DNA of 34,524 bases from Burkholderiales bacterium (GCA_027484315.1 JAIXTE010000068.1:1-34524), one strand, 5' to 3'. Shown: positions 7,842-14,050, numbered from the stretch's first letter. Numbers and translations: made by a program. The notes: generated by a model not told the origin, from the sequence alone.

Positions 7842-8600
7842 ATGCCCGAAAGAAAGACAGTTGGACCGTTTTGCGAAGTTACACTCGACGAGGAAAAAAC
7901 CTACCCGAACGGCAAGACACTTAAGTTTGTGGCTTATGGCGCGTATAACGCATTTGGTCTAATCGGATCGGAAAACAACGGAATCGCAATTTTAGACGTA
8001 GATGACCGCCTCGTTGTGGTCGACAAAATCGGCGTTAGGCATGGAATAAACAACAGACACCCAGCCCAATTCAACGGCATGACCGACCGTCAAATCATGG
8101 ATGCGCTAAAAAGCTGGAGTTGGCCCAAGCTCGCAGAGTTTGTGAACACCAACCCCAATGCTCGACATGAGCTACCAACCATGCCACGGGCCCCGTATGT
8201 TCCAACAGCTCTCAATGAAATCCCCGATGTTTTCTTCGCTGACGACCTTACGCAAGACAAGCCCGAGTTTGCAAAGCGCTCCATCGAGTTTCTAAACAAC
8301 CTCGCTACACAATTGAAGATGCCGGAAGGCAGCTTCGACGTAAGATACAACGAGGCTGGACCGGCAAGCTCAGGAGAGGCCGCCTTACACGCCGACCAGG
8401 TCTACGTTCAAGTGCAGGAGTCATTTTCAGGAAATGGCGCTCAGATACTCTTTAGAAGGTGCCGGGGACGTGACGACTACACGGGGTTTCAAAACAATTT
8501 CATTACAAACGAGAAATTGAGGGGAGCCAAAACAGAGGACGTATCCAGAAGAATCAATACCGCACTCCAGCTAAACATTGGGGAACCTGGCAAGGGTTAA
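7842..8600 (+). CDS. Hypothetical protein, 252 aa
   Basis: Soluble, no signal peptide. The N-terminal ~90 residues look beta-rich (VTLDEEKTYPNGKTLKFVAY, GIAILDVDDRLVVVDKIGVR). A Pro-rich linker (HELPTMPRAPYVPTALNEIP) precedes a helical second half. No family recognised. ATG 7842 has a good AAGGAG site and a clear promoter (7792-7820). The stop overlaps the start region of the next reading frame, but the more likely start of the next gene is at 8654, giving a 53-nt gap. Probably the first gene of an operon with the genes at 8654 and 8993. Confidence 0.65.
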   Translation: MPERKTVGPFCEVTLDEEKTYPNGKTLKFVAYGAYNAFGLIGSENNGIAILDVDDRLVVVDKIGVRHGINNRHPAQFNGMTDRQIMDALKSWSWPKLAEFVNTNPNARHELPTMPRAPYVPTALNEIPDVFFADDLTQDKPEFAKRSIEFLNNLATQLKMPEGSFDVRYNEAGPASSGEAALHADQVYVQVQESFSGNGAQILFRRCRGRDDYTGFQNNFITNEKLRGAKTEDVSRRINTALQLNIGEPGKG

Positions 8601-8653
8601 TGCATATTGTCTTTTTTATAATATTGTGCTATTCTTCTTTAAAAGGAGGGCAC

Positions 8654-8983
8654 ATGGAACAACAAAAGAAGAATAGATTTTTCCCCTTGCTGGCAGTGAT
8701 GGTGATCGTTCTGGCTACCGCTGATTACGCCGGCGCATCCAGCAAAAAGAGAAAAACTTACAAACCCTACGAGTGGAATGAGATCCACAATCCCGCTGTC
8801 TATAACCCTTCACTTGCTTTCAAGCACTTGGGACCTAACTCATTTCTGGGTAACACCGCATCCCAATACCTCGGTTATTCAAGTTGCGTTCAGGGTGAAT
8901 TGATCAGGGAATATCATCAATCAGGCGAAGTTTCGCCCAGTGGCGCAAGGTCTGGCGCGGACCGCTGCAGACCAAACAAGTAA
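8654..8983 (+). CDS. Small exported protein, 109 aa, hypothetical
   Basis: The ATG at 8654 is chosen because AAAGGAGGG lies 5 nt upstream; a longer frame from 8600 lacks such a site. Residues 1-7 are polar and basic, 9-21 are hydrophobic (FFPLLAVMVIVLA), and YAGAS resembles a signal peptidase I site, so export to the periplasm or beyond is likely. The mature part (~80 residues) is basic with Tyr/Asn-rich segments and two Cys that could form a disulfide. Function unknown. It sits 9 nt before the DUF4262 gene. Confidence 0.65.
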   Translation: MEQQKKNRFFPLLAVMVIVLATADYAGASSKKRKTYKPYEWNEIHNPAVYNPSLAFKHLGPNSFLGNTASQYLGYSSCVQGELIREYHQSGEVSPSGARSGADRCRPNK

Positions 8984-8992
8984 GGAGCGGGG

Positions 8993-9547
8993 ATGCCAAC
9001 AACAGCAAATAGTTTCCATGAAATGCTTGATGAACAAGTTGACCGTCAAGGCTTCATGCTTTTGCAGATGCCCACAACATTTGGGAAAAATATCGTTTCC
9101 GTAGTGTATACGATTGGACTTTCAAGACATGGCTTCCCCGAGTTGGTCATGGCTGGGGCTCAGGAGGAAAAGGCTTTGCCCATATTGGTTGAAATAGGCC
9201 TACGTATTATGGACGCCAGGGTTGACCTGGCTGGGGTGTCCGCTGACCCAAGGATGTCCATAGAAATAGACGATGTAGCAAATGTGCCCTTTAAGCTGGT
9301 AGACGTCACAGAATCGCTGGAGGCTGTGGGAGCAGAGCCGGGAGAACCTGATGACGACGACATTGGTCCTTTTTACCCCTACCAGGCTAAATACTATCTA
9401 GAGAGGCACAATCTGAATGCCGAGGGGCTACGAATCTTAAACGTCAGCTTCCCTGATCCAAGTGGGGTCTTCCCGTGGCAGGAAGGCTGCTCAATCTCGG
9501 AGTTAGACATATTTAATTTGAAATCGAAGGCATCGCCTCTCCACTAA
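8993..9547 (+). CDS. DUF4262-family protein
   Basis: 184 residues. The N-terminal half has the DUF4262 pattern: VVYTIGLSRHGFPELVMAG at about 36-54, then a helix and a conserved ILNVSFPD-like strand near the C-terminus. DUF4262 proteins are small, cytosolic and of unknown biochemical function. A Glu/Asp-rich stretch (EPGEPDDDDIGPF, about 115-127) interrupts the domain and could be a metal-binding or linker loop. ATG 8993 follows AAGGAGCGGGG. It is the last gene of the rightward group and converges on the gene at 9578. Family assignment is from the visible motif only. Confidence 0.7.
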   Translation: MPTTANSFHEMLDEQVDRQGFMLLQMPTTFGKNIVSVVYTIGLSRHGFPELVMAGAQEEKALPILVEIGLRIMDARVDLAGVSADPRMSIEIDDVANVPFKLVDVTESLEAVGAEPGEPDDDDIGPFYPYQAKYYLERHNLNAEGLRILNVSFPDPSGVFPWQEGCSISELDIFNLKSKASPLH

Positions 9548-9577
9548 GGATAGCTCCTACGAAATTAGGGAGCCAAA

Positions 9578-10135
9578 TCACATCGTGACTCTTGATGGCC
9601 CTGTAGCGGATGTGGCTTTCAACCTAAAACCTGACGAAAAATCGACAATTCGGAAGTTCAGGAAAACTTCCAGGGCTTCCTTAACCGCAGAGATTGCGTC
9701 AACTCTCACCTGGGCAAGAGAACTGTTTCCCACAGACATAGCCCAGGCGTCATCTCCTTCCCAAACAACGCATACCTCCCCAGCGGGAGGTCCGAGCATG
9801 TCTGCTCGCAACATAGCCTCCGAAACGGATGACACACCAAATGCATCCAGGCAATAGGTGTTGCCGGCATACTCCATCGTGCATGTTGCAGACATAGGCG
9901 TAAGGTTTTCCTCTGTTACCCCGCAGATCGCAGCTAGCTTGACACACTCAGAGGGAATACCTGATTCGAGCATGAGAGATTTCAATGCCATAGCGGCGAT
10001 CATGGAGTTAGACCAATATAGGTCATCGGGCACGCCGGGGAAGCTCCTGACTTCTGGCCGCTCGAAGGCCTTCTGAAGAGACCCACCAAGGGTCGTGTTG
10101 TTCAGGACTTCTCCACGATGAATTTTCTGGAGCAC
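9578..10135 (-). CDS. Hypothetical protein, 185 aa
   Basis: Soluble protein with a GTG start at 10135 preceded by an AGAGA element. An N-terminal helical region (SNSMIAAMALKSLMLESGIP) is followed by a beta-rich part including CTMEYAGNTYCLDAFGVSS and VCVVWEGDDAWAMSVG. No family recognised. It is monocistronic and converges with the DUF4262 gene, 30 nt apart; no obvious terminator separates them. Confidence 0.6.
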   Translation of the reverse strand: MLQKIHRGEVLNNTTLGGSLQKAFERPEVRSFPGVPDDLYWSNSMIAAMALKSLMLESGIPSECVKLAAICGVTEENLTPMSATCTMEYAGNTYCLDAFGVSSVSEAMLRADMLGPPAGEVCVVWEGDDAWAMSVGNSSLAQVRVDAISAVKEALEVFLNFRIVDFSSGFRLKATSATGPSRVTM

Positions 10136-10487
10136 AATTGATCTCTTTAGTCAGGCAATGATTCCCTAAGTTTACTCATTCTCCGGTAGTTTCAACAATT
10201 GCAGGGAAGTGCGCTACGCAGAAAATCCCCCCTTCCCGCTCGAAGGCGTTGATGTTGGGGCAAGCGCAAAACAATTTCCAAATTATTCTTTTCATCACCA
10301 TCCAATTCAAGAAGCAATATTCCACGTAATTGACTATTTAATCACACTGGTATATCATCTAATAAAATCTGGGGGTAGGTGAACATAACCACAACAAGAA
10401 CATCTGCTAACATCCGAATGGCTTGTCAGCTTTTAAACCCTCTCCCGACGACAAACATCGTAAGGACCATTCAGCGCACATCGCTCG
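10136..10487. other. Intergenic region of 352 nt between divergent genes
   Basis: It holds the rightward promoter at 10330-10358 and a ~130-nt leader before the cupin-like gene. A 46-codon GTG-initiated frame starts near 10380 behind GGGGGTAG and ends inside the next gene. Its composition is not convincingly coding and I do not call it a gene. Nothing else is evident. Confidence 0.4.
10330..10358 (+). promoter_or_regulatory. Sigma70-type promoter for the cupin/DUF192 pair
   Basis: TTGACT (10330-10335), a 17-base spacer and TATCAT (10353-10358). It would give a 5' leader of roughly 120 nt before the ATG at 10488. Confidence 0.65.
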
Positions 10488-11159
10488 ATGGCTTTTGTGT
10501 ATCCCGAAGCCAACAAAAACACTAAGAGGACTCACGTGGCGACATTTTGTTTCAATGAAGTATCCAAACATCTGGACATAGATATCTATGAGGTTCTAAT
10601 GGACAGATTCACCGTACACTGCGAGCATCGTATTGGCGATACTCAAAGGATGTCCATCATTGAACACGTGAGCCTCTGTACGAAGACGCCATACCTCACA
10701 ATTTCCTCACAGGAGAATGGGGTTTATATGCATCGCGACTGGCTCATTGAAAAGTCGACCGACAAGCCCGCAGCTAGGCTCCACCGGATTATGCGATCCG
10801 ACAGCGAGCGGGACTGCCTGCATAATCACCCCTGGGTGAACTGCTCTGTTATTTTGGAGGGAGAATACTTTGAGGTTATCCCAAGCGATAACGGTGAGAG
10901 CGACCTGTCTGAAATACCGGCCCACCTTTGCGATGTGATTGAGTACAACGAGCCAGTGAAAGCCATACGCCGAAAAGTCGGTGATGTGGTTATTCGCTCA
11001 AACAACGAGCGTCATCGCATCATTGTGGACCCTGCAAACAAGCCACTTAGCTTGTTCATGGTAGGCCCAAAACTGGATGAATGGGGCTTCTTTAAGGATG
11101 GTGAGTTCATTCATCATGTTGATTTCCTTAAATCTGAAGACTCAAGCGCGCCACAATGA
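10488..11159 (+). CDS. Cupin-like protein
   Basis: 223 residues. The core runs from about residue 100: LHRIMRSDSERDCLHNHPW, a strand VILEGEYFEV, a GDVVIRSNNERHRIIV motif, and PLSLFMVGPKLDEWGFF. His residues in HNHPW and ERHRI and the Glu of LEGEY are placed as cupin metal ligands would be. Similar small cupin-like proteins occur in phages and plasmids, but their reaction is unknown. The start at 10488 has no Shine-Dalgarno site; an ATG at 10599 with GAGG upstream (protein starting MDRFTVHCEH) is a realistic alternative. Its stop overlaps the start of the DUF192 gene by 4 nt, indicating translational coupling. Confidence 0.7.
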   Translation: MAFVYPEANKNTKRTHVATFCFNEVSKHLDIDIYEVLMDRFTVHCEHRIGDTQRMSIIEHVSLCTKTPYLTISSQENGVYMHRDWLIEKSTDKPAARLHRIMRSDSERDCLHNHPWVNCSVILEGEYFEVIPSDNGESDLSEIPAHLCDVIEYNEPVKAIRRKVGDVVIRSNNERHRIIVDPANKPLSLFMVGPKLDEWGFFKDGEFIHHVDFLKSEDSSAPQ

Positions 11160-11704
11160 AAACATCGGTCAAACTAGAAATAACCCATGGATTATTAACA
11201 GGCGTGGCTGTCCTTGCTATTGCCTTTCTGATATCGGGGGCCGGGATTATCATTTTGGGCACAGTGAAGCAGCAACCAACCAATGATGACGGGGGAAACC
11301 CCCTTCTTTTCGATCGCGCAACGATCTCAATTGAAGAGTTCAAGATTGACGCTGAGGTCGCGGATTCTTTCGAAGAAGTCCAAATGGGTCTGATGCACCG
11401 CACCCACCTCCCTGACAACCAAGGTATGTTTTTTGTGTTCCCGGACCCGAGGCAATCCTGCATGTGGATGAAGAACACCTTGATTGACCTGGATGTCGCA
11501 TTCATCGACGTTGATTTCAAGATCACTCACATCGCATCCATGAGCCAAGGGTCAACGAGGATCCATTGCCCTCCAAAGCCGACGCCGTACGCGCTTGAAA
11601 TGAATGCCGGATGGTTTCACTCATCAGGCATCGCAGCCGGATCAGTGGTAGCGATATCCACAGACAACCCAAACAAAATCGAACGTGACGTCCGGGCCCC
11701 ATAG
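11156..11704 (+). CDS. DUF192-family protein with N-terminal membrane anchor
   Basis: 182 residues. One hydrophobic segment (about 12-35, LLTGVAVLAIAFLISGAGII) anchors it to the inner membrane. The rest is a DUF192 domain: EVADSFEEVQMGLMHRTHLP, GMFFVFPDP and the hallmark MWMKNT (about 103-108), ending with an AGSVV strand. DUF192 proteins are small beta-barrel proteins of unclear function, usually periplasmic or extracytoplasmic in bacteria. The ATG overlaps the cupin stop (ATGA). It is the last gene before the plus-strand tRNA array. Confidence 0.85.
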   Translation: MKTSVKLEITHGLLTGVAVLAIAFLISGAGIIILGTVKQQPTNDDGGNPLLFDRATISIEEFKIDAEVADSFEEVQMGLMHRTHLPDNQGMFFVFPDPRQSCMWMKNTLIDLDVAFIDVDFKITHIASMSQGSTRIHCPPKPTPYALEMNAGWFHSSGIAAGSVVAISTDNPNKIERDVRAP

Positions 11705-11731
11705 ATATTTTTCGAATTACCAAAAAATTTG

Positions 11732-11760
11732 TTGATTATTTATTTAAAAAAGAGTATATT
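11732..11760 (+). promoter_or_regulatory. Promoter of the plus-strand tRNA array
   Basis: TTGATT (11732-11737), a 17-base AT-rich spacer and TATATT (11755-11760) with no gene between it and the first tRNA at 11967. The ~200-nt leader has no convincing reading frame. It would drive tRNA-Gly and possibly the whole array. Confidence 0.7.
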
Positions 11761-11966
11761 TAATCATCAATTTAGTTTTTAGCAAAAAAATGAACAAACC
11801 CCAAAATACTCTTGGATTAAAAAGAGATCTGCTTATAGGCAGAGGGGTTAACTCGTTATCAAGATCAAGGCTAATACCTTAATCTCTGGCCTAGGCTGCC
11901 AGAGGCGGCCCAGGCTCAAGAACCTCAAAAATTCCCAACGCCAAGCCGCCAAAAGCCGAAAGAAAT

Positions 11967-12040
11967 GCGGGTGTAGCTCAATGGTAGAGCTGAAGCCTTC
12001 CAAGCTTAAGACGAGGGTTCGATTCCCTTCACCCGCTCCA
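11967..12040 (+). tRNA. tRNA-Gly(TCC)
   Basis: GCGGGTG pairs fully with CACCCGC; the D-arm is GCTC/GAGC, the anticodon loop is CTTCCAA, and T plus encoded CCA follow. One anticodon-stem mismatch (27-43). It reads GGA/GGG. First tRNA of the array. Confidence 0.93.
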
Positions 12041-12056
12041 GTTATGTAGTTGAATT

Positions 12057-12078
12057 GCCGACCTGGCGAAATTGGTAG
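12057..12078 (+). other. Outer tRNA-Leu 5' half (acceptor strand plus half D-arm)
   Basis: GCCGACC-TG-GCG-AAATTGGTAG reads like the first 22 nt of a tRNA-Leu and then stops resembling one. Its 7-nt acceptor strand is the exact complement of GGTCGGC at the 3' end of the tRNA-Leu(TAG) body 220 nt downstream. The 5' half actually adjoining that body (GCGGTCG at 12219) pairs at only 4 of 7 positions. The D-stem behaves oppositely: outer GCG fits the downstream CAT poorly while inner ATG fits perfectly. Could be a relic, a distal exon, or one arm of a recombination site. Confidence 0.75.
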
Positions 12079-12218
12079 CAGTATAAACTTGTAGGCCGTG
12101 TACACCACCGCAGACCCTTCAATCATAAGGTTTTTGGGATTTGCAGCACTGTACATATGTACATGTAAGTTTTGATGTAAATTGAGTGTACGTGAACACC
12201 ATAAAATGTTCACGCAAA
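12079..12218 (+). promoter_or_regulatory. Segment between duplicated tRNA-Leu 5' halves, rich in GTAC palindromes
   Basis: 140 nt with no reading frame. It holds GTGTACAC (12098-12105), the 14-nt palindrome TGTACATATGTACA (12150-12163), and a perfect 8-bp inverted repeat CGTGAACA/TGTTCACG with an 8-nt centre (12191-12214). That last repeat encloses a TAAAAT -10-like box 11 nt before the inner tRNA start. The arrangement suggests a regulated promoter for the inner tRNA, or an excisable element. Confidence 0.5.
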
Positions 12219-12302
12219 GCGGTCGTGATGGAATTGGTAGACATGCTAGATTTAGGTTCTAGTGCCTTGTGCGTGAGAGTTCGAGTCTCTCGGTCGGCAC
12301 CA
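12219..12302 (+). tRNA. tRNA-Leu(TAG), acceptor mismatched
   Basis: Inner body: D-stem ATG/CAT, anticodon stem CTAGA/TCTAG with loop TTTAGGT, a long class II variable arm, T-stem GAGAG/CTCTC, discriminator A and encoded CCA. The 5' acceptor GCGGTCG against 3' GGTCGGC leaves three non-pairs (3-70, 5-68, 7-66). The full complement, GCCGACC, sits 162 nt upstream at 12057. Reads CTA/CTG if functional. Whether the mature RNA uses the inner or outer 5' end is unresolved. Confidence 0.8.
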
Positions 12303-12707
12303 AGAAAAAACGCGTGAAGCTTTCGGTGGATGAGCGCGAAACTTAGGCTGAATCCTAAAACGATTTGGCCCGGAGCAAATAGAGCGAGCAGATGTCGTCG
12401 GGCAAGATAAAGGTTGCAAGTTTCCCTTGTTGATGGCATCGAAACCGTTTGAAAATAGCTTGATCGTTGCCGCGGTCTGATTGGATAGGCCGCAAGCTCG
12501 GTATGAATCACCGGGGGCAGGCAATGGCGGATTATCGTAACCGCCTGTTTTGCTCGCCGCCCTGAACTGTCGCAGAAGACAGCAGGGCGGACTGATGCAA
12601 ATTGACTTAAAGATAAGAGATTTGATTGCCAGATTTAAGTGCTTTGGGAAGTCGTGAGACGTCCTGCTAGAGAATTTAAATGTGGTGATTTAAAGCCGAA
12701 AATTTTA
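12303..12707 (+). ncRNA. Possible structured non-coding segment within the tRNA array
   Basis: 405 nt without a credible gene. Several strong hairpins lie in its second half: GCGGTC/GGCCGC near 12463-12490, GGCGG/CCGCC with inner TTA/TAA (12525-12544), and CCGCCCTG/CAGGGCGG (12557-12590) with a second CTGTC/GACAG stem inside. No T-run follows, so these are not terminators. It does not match tmRNA, RNase P or SRP RNA signatures that I know. Could be a stable RNA or processing structures. Confidence 0.35.
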
Positions 12708-12797
12708 GGAAGCTTGGGTGAGTGGTTTAAACCAGCGGTCTTGAAAACCGCCGAGGATGTGAGTTCTCCGAGAGTTCGAATCTCTCAGCTTCCGCCA
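12708..12797 (+). tRNA. tRNA-Ser(TGA)
   Basis: GGAAGCT/AGCTTCC acceptor, anticodon stem GCGGT/ACCGC with loop CTTGAAA, long variable arm, discriminator G and encoded CCA. All stems fit. Reads TCA. Confidence 0.93.
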
Positions 12798-12807
12798 GAT
12801 TTTACGT

Positions 12808-12882
12808 GCCGCCGTAGTTCAATGGATAGAACACGATCCTCCTAAGATTGAGATGTGGGTTCGATTCCCGCCGGAGGCACCA
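12808..12882 (+). tRNA. tRNA-Arg(CCT)
   Basis: GTTC/GAAC D-stem, anticodon loop CTCCTAA, T-stem GTGGG/CCCGC, A plus CCA. The acceptor GCCGCCG/CGGAGGC has one G-A mismatch (4-69). Reads AGG, a rare codon in GC-rich proteobacteria. Confidence 0.88.
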
Positions 12883-12907
12883 GGATTACGCAAGAAGAAA
12901 AATAACC

Positions 12908-12984
12908 GGATCGATAGCTCAGCCGGTCAGAGCAGGCGACTCATAATCGCTTGGTCGGGGGTTCAAGTCCCTCTCGATCCACCA
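12908..12984 (+). tRNA. tRNA-Ile(CAT), lysidine-type
   Basis: GGATCGA/TCGATCC acceptor is perfect. The anticodon arm GGCGA-CTCATAA-TCGCT and following TGGTCG closely match the E. coli minor tRNA-Ile, whose C34 is converted to lysidine by TilS, rather than elongator tRNA-Met. It would therefore read ATA. CCA is encoded. Confidence 0.85.
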
Positions 12985-13004
12985 GTTTGTTGTTGTAAGG
13001 AACT

Positions 13005-13081
13005 CTGCCCATAGCTCAGTTGGATAGAGCAACGGCCTTCTAAGCCGTAGGTCCCCTGTTCGAGCCAGGGTGGGCAGGCCA
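13005..13081 (+). tRNA. tRNA-Arg(TCT)
   Basis: CTGCCCA/TGGGCAG acceptor, D-stem GCTC/GAGC, anticodon stem ACGGC/GCCGT with loop CTTCTAA, T-stem CCCTG/CAGGG, discriminator G and encoded CCA. All stems perfect. Reads AGA. Confidence 0.95.
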
Positions 13082-13120
13082 GATTACTTAATACCGCTCC
13101 CCGGGTGGTGAAATTGGTAG

Positions 13121-13244
13121 TAATCCAAAGTACATTATATGTACATGGTTCAAAAACCGCTTCTACTAAGGGATTGCAAGAGAAACGAGTTGTACACGGA
13201 AGCGTTAAACTTTCATGTACAAAAAAGAAGTATAATGCACATAT
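13121..13244 (+). promoter_or_regulatory. Segment between duplicated tRNA-Leu(TAA) 5' halves
   Basis: 124 nt without a gene. It contains GTACAT-tat-ATGTAC (13130-13144), TTGTACA (13190-13196) mirrored by TGTACAA (13216-13222), and TATAAT (13231-13236) placed so transcription would start at about the inner 5' half (13245). The -35 match is poor, which could mean activator dependence. Its organisation resembles the segment at 12079-12218. Confidence 0.5.
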
Positions 13245-13264
13245 GCGACTGTGGTGAAATCGGT

Positions 13265-13482
13265 AAACATATCTGCCCTTCCACGTAGCAATACGTGGTT
13301 AGAAGAGCGTAAATTGCGGGGAACCCTAAGTTCTTATCGAATATGGCAATCCGCAGCCAAGCCTTTGTAGAAATACTAAGGAAGGTTCAGAGACTATAAT
13401 CGCTCCATCCCTAGTGGATGATGGGATAGTCCAGCGCACAACGAGCGTAAATGCTTGGCCAGGGAAACTTGGAGTGTGAAAG
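13265..13482 (+). ncRNA. Group I self-splicing intron in tRNA-Leu(TAA) D-loop
   Basis: All core elements are readable. P1 pairs GGTA (13262-13265) with TGCC (13274-13277), giving a U-G at the splice site. P2 is CCACGTA-GCAA-TACGTGG (13281-13298), P3 is GAGCG/CGCTC, and P4 is TGCGG/CCGCA with P/Q elements TTGCGGGGAA and AATCCGCAGCC. R is GTTCAGAGACTAT and S is ATAGTCC, pairing as P7. P8 is CATCC/GGATG and P9 is CCAGG-GAAA-CTTGG. The last base is G, then exon AGACAC. P10 TCT/AGA supports this junction: TCTGCC is complementary to ligated GGT-AGA. At 218 nt it is close to the compact tRNA introns of bacteria (Anabaena/Azoarcus type). No homing endonuclease is present. Confidence 0.92.
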
Positions 13483-13586
13483 AGACACAAGAGACTTAAA
13501 ATCTCTCGCTCATTGCGAGCGTACCGGTTCGATCCCGGTTCCGGGGACCAGTTTTTGAATGCAGAAGAATCACTTAGCTAGAGATT

Positions 13587-13672
13587 GCCGATGTGGTGGA
13601 ATTGGTAGACACGCCATCTTGAGGGGGTGGTGGCCACAGGCTGTGCGAGTTCGAGTCTCGCCATCGGCACCA
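13587..13672 (+). tRNA. tRNA-Leu(GAG)
   Basis: GCCGATG/CATCGGC acceptor, D-stem GTG/CAC, anticodon stem CCATC/GGTGG with loop TTGAGGG, long variable arm, T-stem GCGAG/CTCGC, A plus CCA. Uninterrupted, unlike the other two tRNA-Leu genes. Reads CTC/CTT. Confidence 0.93.
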
Positions 13673-13705
13673 ATCCTGATTCTTACGAAAAACAGAGCGA
13701 GTGAA

Positions 13706-14017
13706 ATGGCCAAGACTTATTCCTACGAAGAACCAACAGAATACAAGGTTGGTGTCCCAGAACAAAGACCTTTGGCGCCCTCAAACAGCGGGGAATTTGT
13801 CTTTGTAGGAGGCGTCCCATTTGCAGAACACCAAAAACGACAAGCAATGCCCACTCGCTCTCTTCGGCAGGAAGATGTTCCAAACGAAATTTGGAATGCC
13901 GGCTACGATCAATATTCTCTGCGCGATGACGGCGCAATTATTTCCAACAACGGAAACGAATTGGGTTGGGTGGATACAGACAAGGGGTTGATTCTCTGGT
14001 GCAAAGCTGGGTTCTAA
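13706..14017 (+). CDS. Hypothetical protein, 103 aa
   Basis: A longer frame begins upstream but runs through tRNA-Leu(GAG), so the ATG at 13706 after GAGCGAGTG is chosen. The N-terminal half is Pro/Glu-rich and probably flexible (YEEPTEYKVGVPEQRPLAPS); the C-terminal half is compact and aromatic (NEIWNAGYDQYSLRDDGAII). No signal peptide, membrane segment or recognised family. It directly follows the tRNA array and may be read from the same transcript. Confidence 0.55.
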   Translation: MAKTYSYEEPTEYKVGVPEQRPLAPSNSGEFVFVGGVPFAEHQKRQAMPTRSLRQEDVPNEIWNAGYDQYSLRDDGAIISNNGNELGWVDTDKGLILWCKAGF

Positions 14018-14050
14018 ATAGCCAAGGGATGCTCTGAATCTCGACTACTC

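Larger units (their letters stand above)
13099..13550 (+). tRNA. tRNA-Leu(TAA), interrupted in the D-loop
   Basis: Exon 1 is best taken as 13099-13118 (CCCCGGG-TG-GTG-AAATTGGT) and exon 2 as 13483-13550, starting AGACAC and containing anticodon stem AGAGA/TCTCT with loop CTTAAAA, variable stem CGCTC/GAGCG, T-stem ACCGG/CCGGT, acceptor TCCGGGG and ACCA. Joined, they form a normal tRNA-Leu(UAA): acceptor 7/7 including one G-U, D-stem GTG/CAC. The 364 nt between contain a GTAC-palindrome segment, a second tRNA-like 5' half (13245-13264, GCGACTG, which does not pair with TCCGGGG) and a group I intron. Reads TTA/TTG. Confidence 0.8.

Noticed and set aside
10380-10520. 46-codon GTG-initiated leader peptide before the cupin-like gene
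   Set aside because: It overlaps the next gene out of frame, and its codon content is not convincing.
12219-12302. Simply calling the inner sequence a normal tRNA-Leu(TAG) and ignoring the upstream half
   Set aside because: Its acceptor pairs at only 4 of 7 positions while a perfect complement lies upstream, and the same pattern recurs at the TAA gene.
11848-12524. Minus-strand open frames of 90-130 codons across the plus-strand tRNA array
   Set aside because: They run antisense through tRNA genes and structured RNA and have no ribosome site or protein-like composition.
12451-12600. Intrinsic terminators within the tRNA array
   Set aside because: The hairpins are strong but none is followed by a T-run.
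12303-12600. tmRNA, RNase P RNA or SRP RNA
   Set aside because: None of their conserved core sequences or tRNA-like ends is present.
13245-13264. A second, independent tRNA starting at 13245
   Set aside because: It has no anticodon arm or 3' half of its own; the sequence passes into the group I intron.
11705-13700. Prophage or integrative-element attachment site in the tRNA array
   Set aside because: Direct repeats of tRNA 5' halves exist, but the enclosed segments are under 165 nt (364 nt with the intron) and no integrase gene is in the window.
13559-13705. N-terminal extension of the gene at 13706
   Set aside because: This part of the frame is tRNA-Leu(GAG) and its flanks; the frame only happens to stay open.
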